A program made the position numbers and the translations under genes. A model generated the notes under the pieces. That model made no database searches, was not told where the DNA came from, and saw only the letters and a list, made by a program, of their open reading frames with translations. Source: CAZAGT01 sp964484515 (GTDB lineage Bacteria; Desulfobacterota; DSM-4660; Desulfatiglandales; HGW-15). Taken from it: a DNA stretch of 40,557 bases. This document shows, one piece after another, positions 23,890 to 32,748 of this stretch (its first letter is position 1; the number at the start of each line of letters is the position of its first letter). The stretch is from contig CAZAGT010000006.1 of NCBI GenBank assembly GCA_964484515.1, positions 1 to 40,557 on the forward strand. Reading direction: 5' to 3'.

Positions 23890-24619
23890 GGGTGACCTCA
23901 AATTCTTTCTCCAGGATGAGTTGCCCCGCCTGATTGTATACCAGCACCTTGATGGCGGCGGGAGATTTTTGGTCCGGCGACATATCGAAACGACCGTGGA
24001 TGAGCTTGAAGTTCTTAATAAGAAAGAGTAGCCCGCGCCGGTAGTCAGTCGGAAAACCGTCTTGCAGGGGTTCCCGCGGAGAAGCCCACTCCTTGATCAC
24101 GCCGGTCCGGGTATCGCGGGCAATGATATGGACGTATCCGCCGGTCGGCTCATCACCGGATTGGACGTTGACCAATTTAAATCGAATGGCGACCTGGGAA
24201 TCCTGTTCCTTGATGGACAGATCCTCGATGGCAACATACTCCGGGGGTCTCTGCGGAAATCGCTCCTCTTCCGACACCCCGCCCTGGGCAAACCCGGCGG
24301 GTTGCCCTGCGCTGAGGCTTTCAGGGTCCAGGGGAGGTATTTTCCCCGATGCCTGTGGGTTTTCGAGATTGTGCAAATAATCTTCCAAGAAGCTAATCTT
24401 TTCCTCTGATCGTCGGATAAGCTCTTTGTTCTTGACGGCCGCCTCTTCCTGCTGGCGGATCAGGTCGGTCTGGATGGTCCCTGCAAAACGAAGATCCAAA
24501 TACTTGTTGATGATGTAGATCGATCCGGGCAGATAGATCAGAAAGAATATGGACGTCAGCCAGAGGATCCAGCGCGAAACCCTGAAAGATAGAACCGACC
24601 CGACACGCCTGATAATCAT
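23879..24619 (-). CDS. Membrane-anchored coiled-coil protein between the Csd6- and Csd4-like genes
   Basis: This 246-residue protein has a single membrane anchor (about residues 12-38, WILWLTSIFFLIYLPGSIYI) after a short cytoplasmic head. An extracytoplasmic coiled coil (QEEAAVKNKELIRRSEEKIS, about 57-85) and a proline-rich linker follow. The C-terminal beta-rich domain (about 130-246) has FKLVNVQSGDEPTGGYVHII in it. I do not recognise the family. The start at 24619 gives a sensible anchor and has GGGAGGG upstream; a start at 24688 would overlap the previous gene. It is translationally coupled to the Csd4-like gene (11-bp overlap), which suggests it is a scaffold or regulator of the two peptidoglycan-trimming enzymes. 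The role is inference. Confidence 0.7.
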   Translation of the reverse strand: MIIRRVGSVLSFRVSRWILWLTSIFFLIYLPGSIYIINKYLDLRFAGTIQTDLIRQQEEAAVKNKELIRRSEEKISFLEDYLHNLENPQASGKIPPLDPESLSAGQPAGFAQGGVSEEERFPQRPPEYVAIEDLSIKEQDSQVAIRFKLVNVQSGDEPTGGYVHIIARDTRTGVIKEWASPREPLQDGFPTDYRRGLLFLIKNFKLIHGRFDMSPDQKSPAAIKVLVYNQAGQLILEKEFEVTHAS

Positions 24620-24666
24620 GACGTTCAGCCGGCCCTCCCGTTGAGGCGCTGATCTTGGCGCCGGCC

Positions 24667-26049
24667 CTACCCGCCCAGGGCCTGCCATTCCTCTTTTCTG
24701 ATCTTCCAATCGTCGCCCTTCTTTACAAGCACGATCTCCTTGAGCCCGTAGTCTCGGTAGCCGTCGGCCCGGTAGTCCTGTTTGAAGCGCACGGTGACCG
24801 AGGCTCGGGTAACCGCAAGAACCTTGAGGTCGCTGATATTGACGTTCACGTTGCGGTATTTCTGGTTCAATCTCTCACGGTGCCTTTCCCACGCTCCCCG
24901 ATCCATCCCGCGTGAGCGGAAATCGGCGGCGTAGCAGGCGATGTACCTGTCGAGATCTTTTTGTTCCCATGCCTCTTTCCACCCGTAGATGAAACGCTCG
25001 ATGCATTCCCGAAACGGGGACGATTCCGGCATCGAGGTCGGCTGAGCCGGCGTAGCCGTCATGAGCCTATCAGACCCCGTGAAGAACTCTGCGTCGATTT
25101 TCCATTCGGTGCTGTTTTGGCGCAGATAGAGTCTCTTGACACCGGTGCTCTCGATGCCGGGGGCACGATAATGTTGATCAAACCTTGCAAGTACCACACC
25201 GTCGTGACTGAGCAGCCTCAAGTTTTTCACTTCCACTCGAATTTCGCTGTAGTTCCTGGCCAGGCGAGCCTTGTATTCTCGAAATTGTTCCCGGTTGCGG
25301 CGACCGGCCGAAAATGTGGTCCCATAGTAGGCCATGTATTGATCGATATCCTCTTGCTCCCAGGCCGCTCGCCATGCCTCAATGACCTCGTTGAGCACCG
25401 CGACACGCCGTTGGCGTTCCGCCGGTGTGATCATTTCGACCTTGGAGGCGATCACCACGGCGGTGTCGTTCAACGTAATGTAACCGGCCAATTCCTCGAT
25501 ATCGCGGTTTTCCAGCACAATGCAGCCGTTTGTATCGTTCGGCTTCAGTGGTTTGTTGGTTCCATGAAACCAGATCCCGTAGCCACCGCGACCTTCCCTA
25601 CTGTCCAGGGGGTTCGGGTAGTCGATCGGAAATGCCCGGACACCGTAGATGGGGGTCAGTTCGCTCTCCACGTGGGATTCGGTGAAGAAATAGATCCCCT
25701 CGGGGGTCTTCCGATCGTTCTGCTGTAACTTGGGCCCGTCGTTTTCGCCGGTTGAACATGGGAACGTCCGGATCGGGGTCAGGAGATTTCCCCGGTGATA
25801 CAGGAATACCTTCTGAGCCGATTTGTCCACGAGGACGGCATAGTCGGAACCGACCGAGGGCCACTTGAGAAGCGCGCCAGGAACGAGCCCGGATTCGGCA
25901 CCTTCCTCAACGGCCGGAGATGCGGACAAAGGATCGCTGCCATGGATCACGACCGCTATGACAAGCAGCAGGGCGGTGAGTACTGATCTATGTGTCAAGA
26001 CGGAATATCCTTTGGCTCTGTTCATGTCCAACAATTGGGCGGCCATCAT
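24667..26049 (-). CDS. L,D-transpeptidase-fold protein with two NTF2-like domains, Csd6/Pgp2-like
   Basis: This exported 460-residue protein has a signal peptide (about 1-44) followed by a YkuD domain (about 68-210). The catalytic set H162-G163 in WFHGTNKP and C176 in DTNGCIVL is intact. The rest is two tandem NTF2-like domains (about 225-330, WRAAWEQEDIDQYMAYYG; and about 345-460, WKEAWEQKDLDRYIACYA). YkuD plus an NTF2-like domain is the arrangement of Helicobacter Csd6 and Campylobacter Pgp2, which act as L,D-carboxypeptidases trimming tetrapeptides to tripeptides. Those have one NTF2 domain; this has two. Whether it cross-links or trims cannot be told from sequence. Alternative start: 26025. 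Confidence 0.9.
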   Translation of the reverse strand: MMAAQLLDMNRAKGYSVLTHRSVLTALLLVIAVVIHGSDPLSASPAVEEGAESGLVPGALLKWPSVGSDYAVLVDKSAQKVFLYHRGNLLTPIRTFPCSTGENDGPKLQQNDRKTPEGIYFFTESHVESELTPIYGVRAFPIDYPNPLDSREGRGGYGIWFHGTNKPLKPNDTNGCIVLENRDIEELAGYITLNDTAVVIASKVEMITPAERQRRVAVLNEVIEAWRAAWEQEDIDQYMAYYGTTFSAGRRNREQFREYKARLARNYSEIRVEVKNLRLLSHDGVVLARFDQHYRAPGIESTGVKRLYLRQNSTEWKIDAEFFTGSDRLMTATPAQPTSMPESSPFRECIERFIYGWKEAWEQKDLDRYIACYAADFRSRGMDRGAWERHRERLNQKYRNVNVNISDLKVLAVTRASVTVRFKQDYRADGYRDYGLKEIVLVKKGDDWKIRKEEWQALGG

Positions 26050-26086
26050 CGGTATTCAAATCATGTCTTGTTCGGCATCGGCGGGC

Positions 26087-27379
26087 CTACGTGAAGACCC
26101 GTTCGAAGATCGTATCCACGTGTTTGAGGTGATAATCGAGATTGAAGATCTCCTCAATCCGTTCTTTGCCAAGATGCGCCTCTATTTCCGGGTCCTTCAA
26201 GAGGAGCGTCTTGAAATCCTGCTGCGTCTCCCAGACCCGCAACGCGTTTCTTTGGACCATCTCATACGCCTTTTGTCGTTGCAGGCCCTTCTCCGCCAAG
26301 GCCATCAGGACCTGCTGCGAAAAGATGAGGCCTCGCAACGTATCGAGGTTTTCGGCCATCCTGTCGCGATGGATCACAAGGTCATCCAAAATGCGGGTCA
26401 GGCGGCAGACCATGAAATCGATCAGGATGGTGCTGTCCGGGCCGATAACCCGCTCGACCGAACTGTGGCTGATATCCCGTTCATGCCAGAGGGCCATGTT
26501 TTCCATCGCGGCGAAGGCATTGGAGCGGACAAGCCGTGCGAGTCCGGAGATATTTTCGGTGCCGATCGGGTTCTTCTTGTGCGGCATGGCGGAAGAGCCC
26601 TTTTGCCCCTTCGCAAAGGCCTCCTCGGCCTCGCGCACTTCCGTCCGTTGAAGGTGTCGGATCTCGACGGCGATTTTTTCTAGGGTGCCGGCGAGCAGGG
26701 CCAGCGCCGTGAAATACTGGGCGTGCCGATCGCGTTGGATGATCTGGGTCGATATCTCCGCCGGCTTGAGACCCAGAATCCGGCAGGCGGAGGCCTCGAT
26801 CGTGGGCGAGACGTTGGCAAAGGTCCCCACGGCGCCGGAGAGCTTGCCGTAGCTTATGACGTCAAGGGCCGCTTTCAGCCGTTCGCGGTGCCGTTTCAAC
26901 TCGGCATACCAAACCGCCAATTTGAAGCCGAACGTGATCGGCTCGGCGTGGATCCCGTGCGACCGGCCGATCATCGGCGTATCCTTCTCTTTGAAGGCCC
27001 GTTCCTTGATGACGGCCATGAGGGCCTCGACGTCGTCGATGATCAGGGTCATCGCCTCTTTGAGCAGCAGGGCCAGGCTGGTATCGAGGATATCGGAGGA
27101 GGTCAGCCCCAGATGGATAAAACGGGAGTCCGGCCCCACGTATTCCTCCACGTTCGTGAGGAAGGCGATGACGTCGTGCTTTGTCTTCTTTTCGATCTCC
27201 AGGATGCGGTCAACCGAGAAGGTCGCCTTTTCCTTGATGTTACGCAGGGCCTCGGCCGGGATCAAGCCCTCCTCAGCCATGGCCTCACAGGCCGCAATCT
27301 CGACCTCGAGCCATTTGGCATAACGGTTTTCTGCTTCCCAGACGCGGCCCATTTCAGGGCGCGTATAACGGCGTATCAT
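26087..27379 (-). CDS. purB: Adenylosuccinate lyase
   Basis: This 430-residue enzyme matches the usual bacterial PurB length. It catalyses two fumarate-releasing steps of purine synthesis: SAICAR to AICAR, and adenylosuccinate to AMP. The fumarase-superfamily signature loop KGSSAMPHKKNPIGTE (about 264-279) includes the catalytic Ser. Other conserved blocks are GLTSSDILDT and RSHGIHAEP (catalytic His region), and SHSSVERVIGPDS later. The N-terminus MIRRYTRPEM is typical. It is followed 37 bp later by the Csd6-like gene and preceded 225 bp earlier by adenine deaminase, both of the same strand. Confidence 0.96.
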   Translation of the reverse strand: MIRRYTRPEMGRVWEAENRYAKWLEVEIAACEAMAEEGLIPAEALRNIKEKATFSVDRILEIEKKTKHDVIAFLTNVEEYVGPDSRFIHLGLTSSDILDTSLALLLKEAMTLIIDDVEALMAVIKERAFKEKDTPMIGRSHGIHAEPITFGFKLAVWYAELKRHRERLKAALDVISYGKLSGAVGTFANVSPTIEASACRILGLKPAEISTQIIQRDRHAQYFTALALLAGTLEKIAVEIRHLQRTEVREAEEAFAKGQKGSSAMPHKKNPIGTENISGLARLVRSNAFAAMENMALWHERDISHSSVERVIGPDSTILIDFMVCRLTRILDDLVIHRDRMAENLDTLRGLIFSQQVLMALAEKGLQRQKAYEMVQRNALRVWETQQDFKTLLLKDPEIEAHLGKERIEEIFNLDYHLKHVDTIFERVFT

Positions 27380-27603
27380 CTCCGGATCCTCACGGCATCA
27401 GGAAGACGGTTGCATTGCGAGCAGGCAATAACCCCAAGGGTTCCCATAACGAGGGTTAGCCATCTATTAAAACGAGCAGAACGACAAAAATCAACTGCAA
27501 AGTGTGGCTCGTGGGCGCGGACGCCTCGTGGCCTCGGGGGTGTTTAGACCTCCGGTACGAGCGAGGTATATTATGCAATTGTTGTACCTCTTTCAATGCC
27601 CAA

Positions 27604-29229
27604 TCATGCCTCAAACAGATTCGTGAACGCAAACGCTTCAGCGTCGAAAAGGCCTTTGTCACTCAGTTTCAATTTGGGGATTACAAGGAGGGCCATAAAG
27701 GAGAGGGTCATGTACGCGGCCTTCAACGAAGACCCCAGGTCAGCGGCCACGCGGTTGAGGCGGGCATAGCGTTCCGCCACCTCATAACCTTCAGACTCGG
27801 CCATGAGCCCGGCGACCGGTAGGGGGAGGGTTTCTAGTGCGTCGTCGTAGGCCGCAGAGAGGCCGCCGCGGCCTCTGATGACGGCATTGACCGCCCGGGC
27901 GATATCCTCGTCGGAGACACCAACGGCGACGATATTATGAGAATCATGGGCAACAGAAGAGGCCAGGGCGCCCCGTTTGAGCCCAAAGTTGGAGACGAAA
28001 GCAACGGCGGGCGCTTCATCTTGATAGCGGTTGACGACGACGATCTTGAGGATATCCCGATCGGGGTCGGAGACGACATTCCCATTCACAATCTTAGGAT
28101 CAATCAGCATCTTCTCTGTCGTCAGCGAGCCATCATGGGCCACGATGACCTTGATCCTGCGGCCGCGAGGTTCGACCTTGAGGTCGGCCGGCGTCTTCTC
28201 TGAGGCCTCAAAACGGTTGACGGTTGCCACGGGAATCCTTGGCATTCGAGGTTCACCGTTTTCAGCAACCACCTGACCCCGGATATAGGTCTTGAGGACG
28301 GTGAGGTCTTCGAGGTTGTCCACGACCACGAAATCGGCGTCATCTCCCGGCTGAACCAGCCCCACATCGAGTCCATAGTGTTCGACCGGGTTCAGCGAGG
28401 CGGCCCTGAATACCTCCAAGGGATCGTGACCAAGGTCCAACGCCCGCTTGACGAGCCTGTTGATATGACCGAGGGTCAGATCGTCCGGGTGCTGATCGTC
28501 GCAGCAAAACATGCAGCCGGCCGGGTACGTATCAATGAGATCGACAAAGGTATCGAAGTCCTTTGCGGCTGAGCCCTCCCGGATGAGGAGCTTCATTCCC
28601 AGGGCGAGCTTCTCGAGGGCCTCTTCGCGATCGAGGGTTTCGTGATCCGTCGTGATCCCTGCCTGAAAGTACGTTCGAAGCGGTGCCCCTCGGAGGCCCG
28701 GCGCATGTCCATCGATGGGCTTGCCATATTTCTTGGCCAGCGCGATCTTCGTCCCCAGGACGGGATCGCCCGAAATCACACCCGGTACGTTCATGACCTC
28801 GCTCAAAAACTTGATGTCTTGCATGCCCAGCAGGCGCTCCACGCCATCCACCCCCAACTCCGCCCCGGCCGTTTCAAAGGGTGTCGCCGGCACGCAGGAG
28901 GGTGCGCCGAAGTAGAACTTGAAGGGAACCTGTTTGCTGTTTTCGATCATGTAGAGGACCCCATCGATGCCGAGGACGTTGGCGATCTCATGGGGATCAG
29001 AGACGGTCGCGACGGTGCCGTGCACGGCGGCCAGACGGGCAAACTCGGAAGGCACCAGCATGGAGCTTTCAATGTGGACGTGGGCATCTATGAGCGGGGG
29101 TATGATGAAGCGATCGAGTTCGGTCTCGCCTGCTGCGATGTCGACGATCTTTCCACCCTCTATCGTGAGGGTCGCCGGATAGATTCTCGCGTTGAGGACA
29201 TCGACGAGGTTCCCGGACTCCAACACCAT
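27604..29229 (-). CDS. ade: Adenine deaminase
   Basis: This 541-residue amidohydrolase converts adenine to hypoxanthine and ammonia in purine salvage. The metal-binding motif DAHVHIESS (about 48-56) is followed by PHEIANVLG. The adenine-deaminase block CCDDQHPDDL (about 241-250) and SVAHDSHNIVAVG near the C-terminus mark this family rather than other amidohydrolases. The N-terminus is short: it starts directly at the first strand (VLESGNLVDVLNARIY), with an in-frame stop only a few codons upstream. Typical Ade proteins have about 25 more residues. It lies 6 bp after the acyl-CoA synthetase gene. Confidence 0.94.
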   Translation of the reverse strand: MVLESGNLVDVLNARIYPATLTIEGGKIVDIAAGETELDRFIIPPLIDAHVHIESSMLVPSEFARLAAVHGTVATVSDPHEIANVLGIDGVLYMIENSKQVPFKFYFGAPSCVPATPFETAGAELGVDGVERLLGMQDIKFLSEVMNVPGVISGDPVLGTKIALAKKYGKPIDGHAPGLRGAPLRTYFQAGITTDHETLDREEALEKLALGMKLLIREGSAAKDFDTFVDLIDTYPAGCMFCCDDQHPDDLTLGHINRLVKRALDLGHDPLEVFRAASLNPVEHYGLDVGLVQPGDDADFVVVDNLEDLTVLKTYIRGQVVAENGEPRMPRIPVATVNRFEASEKTPADLKVEPRGRRIKVIVAHDGSLTTEKMLIDPKIVNGNVVSDPDRDILKIVVVNRYQDEAPAVAFVSNFGLKRGALASSVAHDSHNIVAVGVSDEDIARAVNAVIRGRGGLSAAYDDALETLPLPVAGLMAESEGYEVAERYARLNRVAADLGSSLKAAYMTLSFMALLVIPKLKLSDKGLFDAEAFAFTNLFEA

Positions 29230-29235
29230 CGTGGT

Positions 29236-31008
29236 TTATCCCTGGCCCTTTTGCTTTGCCAACTCCTCTTCTTTGAGCACTCGCCGCAGGATCTTACCGA
29301 CCATGGTCGTGGGGAGCTCATCGCGAAACTCGATCAGTCCCGGGACCTTGTAGTGGGTCATATTTTCTTTGGCCCACGCCTGGATATCACCGGTCGATAC
29401 ACTCCCCTTTTTCTCTGGATCGACAACCACGAAGGCCTTGACCACCTCCCCGAACTCTTCGTCCGGAATACCGATGACGGCCACGTTCTGGACATCAGGG
29501 TGCTTGTGCAGCAGGTCCTCCACTTCGGCCGGGAAGATCGCGTAGCCCTTGTATTTGATCATGTCCTTGGCCCGGTCGCGGATGAGGGTGTAGCCATCGG
29601 CGTCAATGCAGGCGATGTCACCCGTATAGAGCCAGCCGTCGCGGATCGCCGCCTTCGACTCCTCCGGCCGGTTCAGATACCCCTTCATCACCTGAGGCCC
29701 TTTGACCACCAGTTCGCCCGTGAAGGCGTCGGCCTCGATGGCCTGCTCTGCCGTCAGCCCTCCGGTCTTGGCGACCGCGAAAGGGAGGCGCGGGAGTTCT
29801 TTTTCGCCCGTCTCCTTATCCATGATCTTGATGTCCGTGTCGGGAAAGGGAAGACCGATGGTGCCCTGCTTGCGCAGTTCCATGTCGATCGGGTTGGCGA
29901 GGGCCACCGGCGTGGCCTCTGAGAGGCCGTAGCCCTCGACAATGATACTGCCGGTCAAGGCCTCAAATCGATTCTGGACCTCAAGGGGCAGGGGACTGGC
30001 CCCCGAGATGGCCATGAGAAGGGAGCTGAGGTCGTAGTCCCGCACCTTGGGATGGGTGTTGATCCGGTTAAAGAGGACGGCAACACCCGGCATGATGAAA
30101 CCACCCTGGGTCCCGTATTTCTGGATGGCTGCAAACAGGTCCGACAAATCGGCGGGCGGTCTCGGAAAGAGGAGCTGAAAGCCACCCAGGTGGATGGAGA
30201 CATTCATGACCGTGGTCATGGCATAGGAATGAAACAGGGGCAGCACGCCGATGATCCCCATCCCCGGCTTGCGTTTCCAAAGCCAGGCCCCGCATTGAAC
30301 GGCGTTCGCAACCACGTTGCGGTGGGTAAGCATGGCCCCCTTGGGAAGCCCTGTCGTTCCCCCGGTGTATTGGAGGACCGCAATGTCGTTTTCGGCATCG
30401 ATCTCCACCGACGGCGGCGAGGGATCGGTCTTGATCAGTTCGCTCAATTTCAGTGCCCCGGCGGGCAGTTCTCCGGTCGGGATCTTCTTGAGTAGCTTCC
30501 CGAGCATTCGTTTAACAGCCGAGAAGCCGCAAAGATCCACGACGTTGGTTCCAATGACATGCTCCACCGGCGTCCCGGCGAGGCCCTGACCCGCCTCTTC
30601 AGAAACGGCATCCAGGACGATGAGGGCCTTGGCTGCCGAGTCCTTGAGTTGGTGTTGGATTTCGAGCGCCTTGTAGGTCGGATTGATGGCCGAGACGGTT
30701 ACACCGAGGAGGTGGCAGGCGTAGTAACTGACCACATATTGGTGGGAATTCGGGAGCATGAGGGCACAGACGTCGCCCTTTTTCAGGCCCAAGCGACTCA
30801 GAGCGGTGGCCAGCCGACGGACGAGTTCCCAGAGCTGATCATAGGTGAGGGTAGAATCCAGGAAGTTGATGGCTACCTGTGAGCCGACCCTCGAGGTGGT
30901 TTCCCTCAAGAAATCGGCAAGGGAGCAGTCGGGATAATCCAGGCACTTAGGTACCTGGCTGGGCCAGTGGCTGTACCAATCGCGGTCACCAAGGGATCTC
31001 TCGGACAT
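29236..31008 (-). CDS. fadD: Long-chain acyl-CoA synthetase (AMP-forming)
   Basis: This 590-residue enzyme activates fatty acids with ATP and CoA. The adenylate-forming signature LQYTGGTTGLPKGAMLTH is clear (about 213-230). The other family motifs are GYGLSEATPVA (about 353-363), YTGDIACID and a C-terminal PTTMVGKILRR with the catalytic lysine. Fatty acyl chains of medium or long length are the likely substrate, but other carboxylates cannot be excluded. The start at 31008 has AAAGGAGGGTG immediately upstream, which decides against the longer in-frame start at 31116. It is first in a minus-strand run and has a near-consensus promoter. Confidence 0.9.
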   Translation of the reverse strand: MSERSLGDRDWYSHWPSQVPKCLDYPDCSLADFLRETTSRVGSQVAINFLDSTLTYDQLWELVRRLATALSRLGLKKGDVCALMLPNSHQYVVSYYACHLLGVTVSAINPTYKALEIQHQLKDSAAKALIVLDAVSEEAGQGLAGTPVEHVIGTNVVDLCGFSAVKRMLGKLLKKIPTGELPAGALKLSELIKTDPSPPSVEIDAENDIAVLQYTGGTTGLPKGAMLTHRNVVANAVQCGAWLWKRKPGMGIIGVLPLFHSYAMTTVMNVSIHLGGFQLLFPRPPADLSDLFAAIQKYGTQGGFIMPGVAVLFNRINTHPKVRDYDLSSLLMAISGASPLPLEVQNRFEALTGSIIVEGYGLSEATPVALANPIDMELRKQGTIGLPFPDTDIKIMDKETGEKELPRLPFAVAKTGGLTAEQAIEADAFTGELVVKGPQVMKGYLNRPEESKAAIRDGWLYTGDIACIDADGYTLIRDRAKDMIKYKGYAIFPAEVEDLLHKHPDVQNVAVIGIPDEEFGEVVKAFVVVDPEKKGSVSTGDIQAWAKENMTHYKVPGLIEFRDELPTTMVGKILRRVLKEEELAKQKGQG

Positions 31009-31126
31009 GCTCACCCTCCTTTGCACTAACAGGTTGTTATAGGCTGGCCTCCTGTTTGCCGCGTTCGATCTCAAGACCGGAAATGCGGGAACGGTATTGC
31101 TCACCACCGACGGCAAGTCGGATAAG

Positions 31127-31156
31127 AGTATAGAAATTAAAGGGATTTTGTGTCAA
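31127..31156 (-). promoter_or_regulatory. Sigma70 promoter of the fadD-led operon
   Basis: On the minus strand TTGACA (31151-31156) is followed after 18 bp by TATACT (31127-31132). This puts the start of transcription about 110 bp before the ATG at 31008. Confidence 0.75.
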
Positions 31157-31250
31157 GAGCAAATCCGTGGCGATCTTTCCCTTTGACAGGCCCATCCCGT
31201 TAACCTACTATTTTTGGTCTCAGCATGCGTCCCGAACATATCCCGTCCGG

Positions 31251-31268
31251 TTCGCTAGAGCTAGCGAA
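31251..31268. repeat. 18-bp palindrome at the edge of repeat R copy B
   Basis: TTCGCTAG-AG-CTAGCGAA is a perfect 8-bp inverted repeat with a 2-bp centre. It adjoins the CTGTCGAAAAACC end of repeat R. In copy A the equivalent position has only the left half (CTTCGCTACCG). Confidence 0.5.
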
Positions 31269-31269
31269 G

Positions 31270-31523
31270 CTGTCGAAAAACCGATTTCGCTGAGGCTGAT
31301 GGAAGATGCCCGTATGCAAGGCTTCCGAACTCCTGAGGAATGAGGCGTAAATGAGTGGCACACGGCTCAAGGCGCAAGGCTTGAGGCAAAGACAAGCGAC
31401 AGCAGTCAGTTTCCCCCTTCAGCCTTCCACCTTCTACCTTTTACCTTCTGTGTACGCCGCAGTGACGAGGGATAAGGGTAATCCCGATTCCATCGGGACA
31501 GATGGGCGGTTTCCGACAGCCTC
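31270..31523 (-). repeat. Dispersed repeat R, copy B (inverted)
   Basis: This is the reverse complement of 36183-36494 over nearly its whole length, apart from a 58-bp segment present only in the other copy. Both ends match (CTGTCGAAAAACC, and CAGCCTC near 31517-31523). The middle, which includes AAGGTAGAAGGTGG-type low-complexity sequence, is nearly identical. Its right end touches the ribosome site of orn. The apparent 63-codon frame inside is an accident of the repeat: the same peptide start appears in the other copy. Confidence 0.85.
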
Positions 31524-31538
31524 AGCAGGAGTCTTGAT

Positions 31539-32102
31539 TTGAACACCAAGTTAGTCTGGATAGACCTGGAGATGACCGGGCTCGACCCTGAAAGAGACGT
31601 CATCCTTGAGATCGCAACGATCGTGACGGACGGGTTCTTGGAGATCGAGGCCGAAGGCCCGACCATTGCGATTCATTATCCCGAAGAGGTCCTGGAGGGG
31701 ATGGATGAATGGAGCAAGGCCCATCACAAGGAATCGGGTTTGACGGATCGGGTTAGGGCCTCCTCTTGTGATGTCGCCTCTGCCGAACAGATGACCCTGG
31801 ATTTTCTGGCCGGCCGGTGCAAGGAGGCGAAATCGCCGCTCTGTGGGAATTCCGTGTGGCAGGATAGACGGTTTCTCAGCAAGTACATGCCCCGGCTGGA
31901 GGCGTTTTTCCACTACCGGATTGTGGACGTGAGTTCCATCAAGGAACTGGTTCAGAGATGGTACCCTTCCCTGCCGACGTATGAAAAGCAGAAAGCCCAC
32001 CTGGCCTCGAGTGACATCAGGGAATCGATCAACGAGCTGCAATACTACCGAACGAACGTGTTTATCTCAGAGGATCACATACCGAAAGCAGTGTCTGATT
32101 GA
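31539..32102 (+). CDS. orn: Oligoribonuclease (TTG start)
   Basis: This 187-residue DEDDh exonuclease degrades 2-5-nt RNAs and the linear product of cyclic di-GMP breakdown (pGpG). Catalytic residues are visible: WIDLEMTGLD (Asp and Glu, residues 8-17), the third Asp in NSVWQDRRFL, and His with the fourth Asp in KAHLASSDIRESI. The full Orn length and the ending ELQYYR-x-NVF are typical. The start codon is TTG, preceded by CAGGAG seven bases upstream; there is no in-frame ATG nearby that leaves the catalytic motif intact. Dispersed repeat R directly adjoins the ribosome site, so the gene probably gets its promoter from or across that repeat. Confidence 0.93.
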   Translation: MNTKLVWIDLEMTGLDPERDVILEIATIVTDGFLEIEAEGPTIAIHYPEEVLEGMDEWSKAHHKESGLTDRVRASSCDVASAEQMTLDFLAGRCKEAKSPLCGNSVWQDRRFLSKYMPRLEAFFHYRIVDVSSIKELVQRWYPSLPTYEKQKAHLASSDIRESINELQYYRTNVFISEDHIPKAVSD

Positions 32103-32278
32103 CCTCGGGCACGATCACGGTTCCGCACAAAAGGCACTGAACAAACCCCTGCTCAAGATCCTGATTCCTACTCATGGAGTGTTCTTATTCAGCGCCGCCT
32201 CTTGCGGCTGGAGCTGCCAGTTTGATTGACCGGACGGATCGTATGCGCTAACGCGTTTCAAGAATTTAGAATGTTACG

Positions 32279-32352
32279 GATTTGACATCTTCAGGTCTTG
32301 GGAGGTGCGTTGAGGTTTCAAGGACCTCATTTCATGAAGTCTCATGCGAGCT
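32279..32352 (-). repeat. Short hairpin element H, copy B
   Basis: It begins GATTTGACAT and contains GGTTTCAAGGACCTCA-N5-TGAAGT and CTCATGCGAGCTAAAG. It aligns along its length with the element at 3230-3309. It lies 18 bp 3' of the stop codon of the broken vapC gene, on the same strand. Confidence 0.6.
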
Positions 32353-32369
32353 AAAGTAGTTCTCTGCTG

Positions 32370-32720
32370 TCAGTCCTTGATGAGTACGGATGGGATATCC
32401 GTATGGCTGAAATTCCGGCCTTTGAAGAGCAACGGTTCGCCGGAGTATTTCGCCAAAGCGTAGGCACAGCAGTCGCCGATGTTCAGGCCAGCCGGATGGT
32501 TTCCCTTGCCAAAGGTCCTCCAGGCAGACCGTGCAAGCTCCACCTGATCAACGTTGATGGCGACAACTTCGATTCTAGCGCGGTGTATCAGCAGATCGAG
32601 TTCGCGTCCGCCCGTCTCCCCTTTCTTGGCCTCGATGACAATGCCGGTCTCCAGTGCATTGAAGGTGCTGATCAGTTTTTTCGGATTATCGGCAAGCGCC
32701 CGCGCAAAGGATTCGGCATC
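32370..32720 (-). pseudogene. vapC: 5'-truncated vapC toxin gene (PIN domain)
   Basis: On the minus strand an open frame with no ATG, GTG or TTG start encodes most of a VapC30-type PIN ribonuclease. It has a helix ADNPKKLISTFNALETGI, then VIEAKKGETGGRELDLLIHR, and the hallmark GKGNHPAGLNIGDCCAYALA ending LLFKGRNFSHTDI. The later catalytic acidic residue region (NIGDC) is intact. The N-terminal strand with the first catalytic Asp (MVIDTSA in relatives) is missing. Similarity ends near 32720 at GTTCGACAGGCTCACGG and a short repeat R fragment (32749-32771). No vapB lies upstream. The gene cannot encode an active toxin. Confidence 0.8.
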
Positions 32721-32748
32721 GCTCAGGGCCGTGAGCCTGTCGAACGGC

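Noticed and set aside
28642..29922. 426-codon plus-strand frame opposite adenine deaminase and acyl-CoA synthetase
   Set aside because: It is an antisense shadow of two well-identified genes. It has biased His/Asp/Gly composition, no family and no ribosome site.
31351..31542. A 63-codon frame whose first 35 residues are identical to a frame at 36062-36355 on the other strand
   Set aside because: Both frames lie in inverted copies of repeat R, so the identity is that of the DNA repeat. There is no ribosome site and the sequence is low-complexity.
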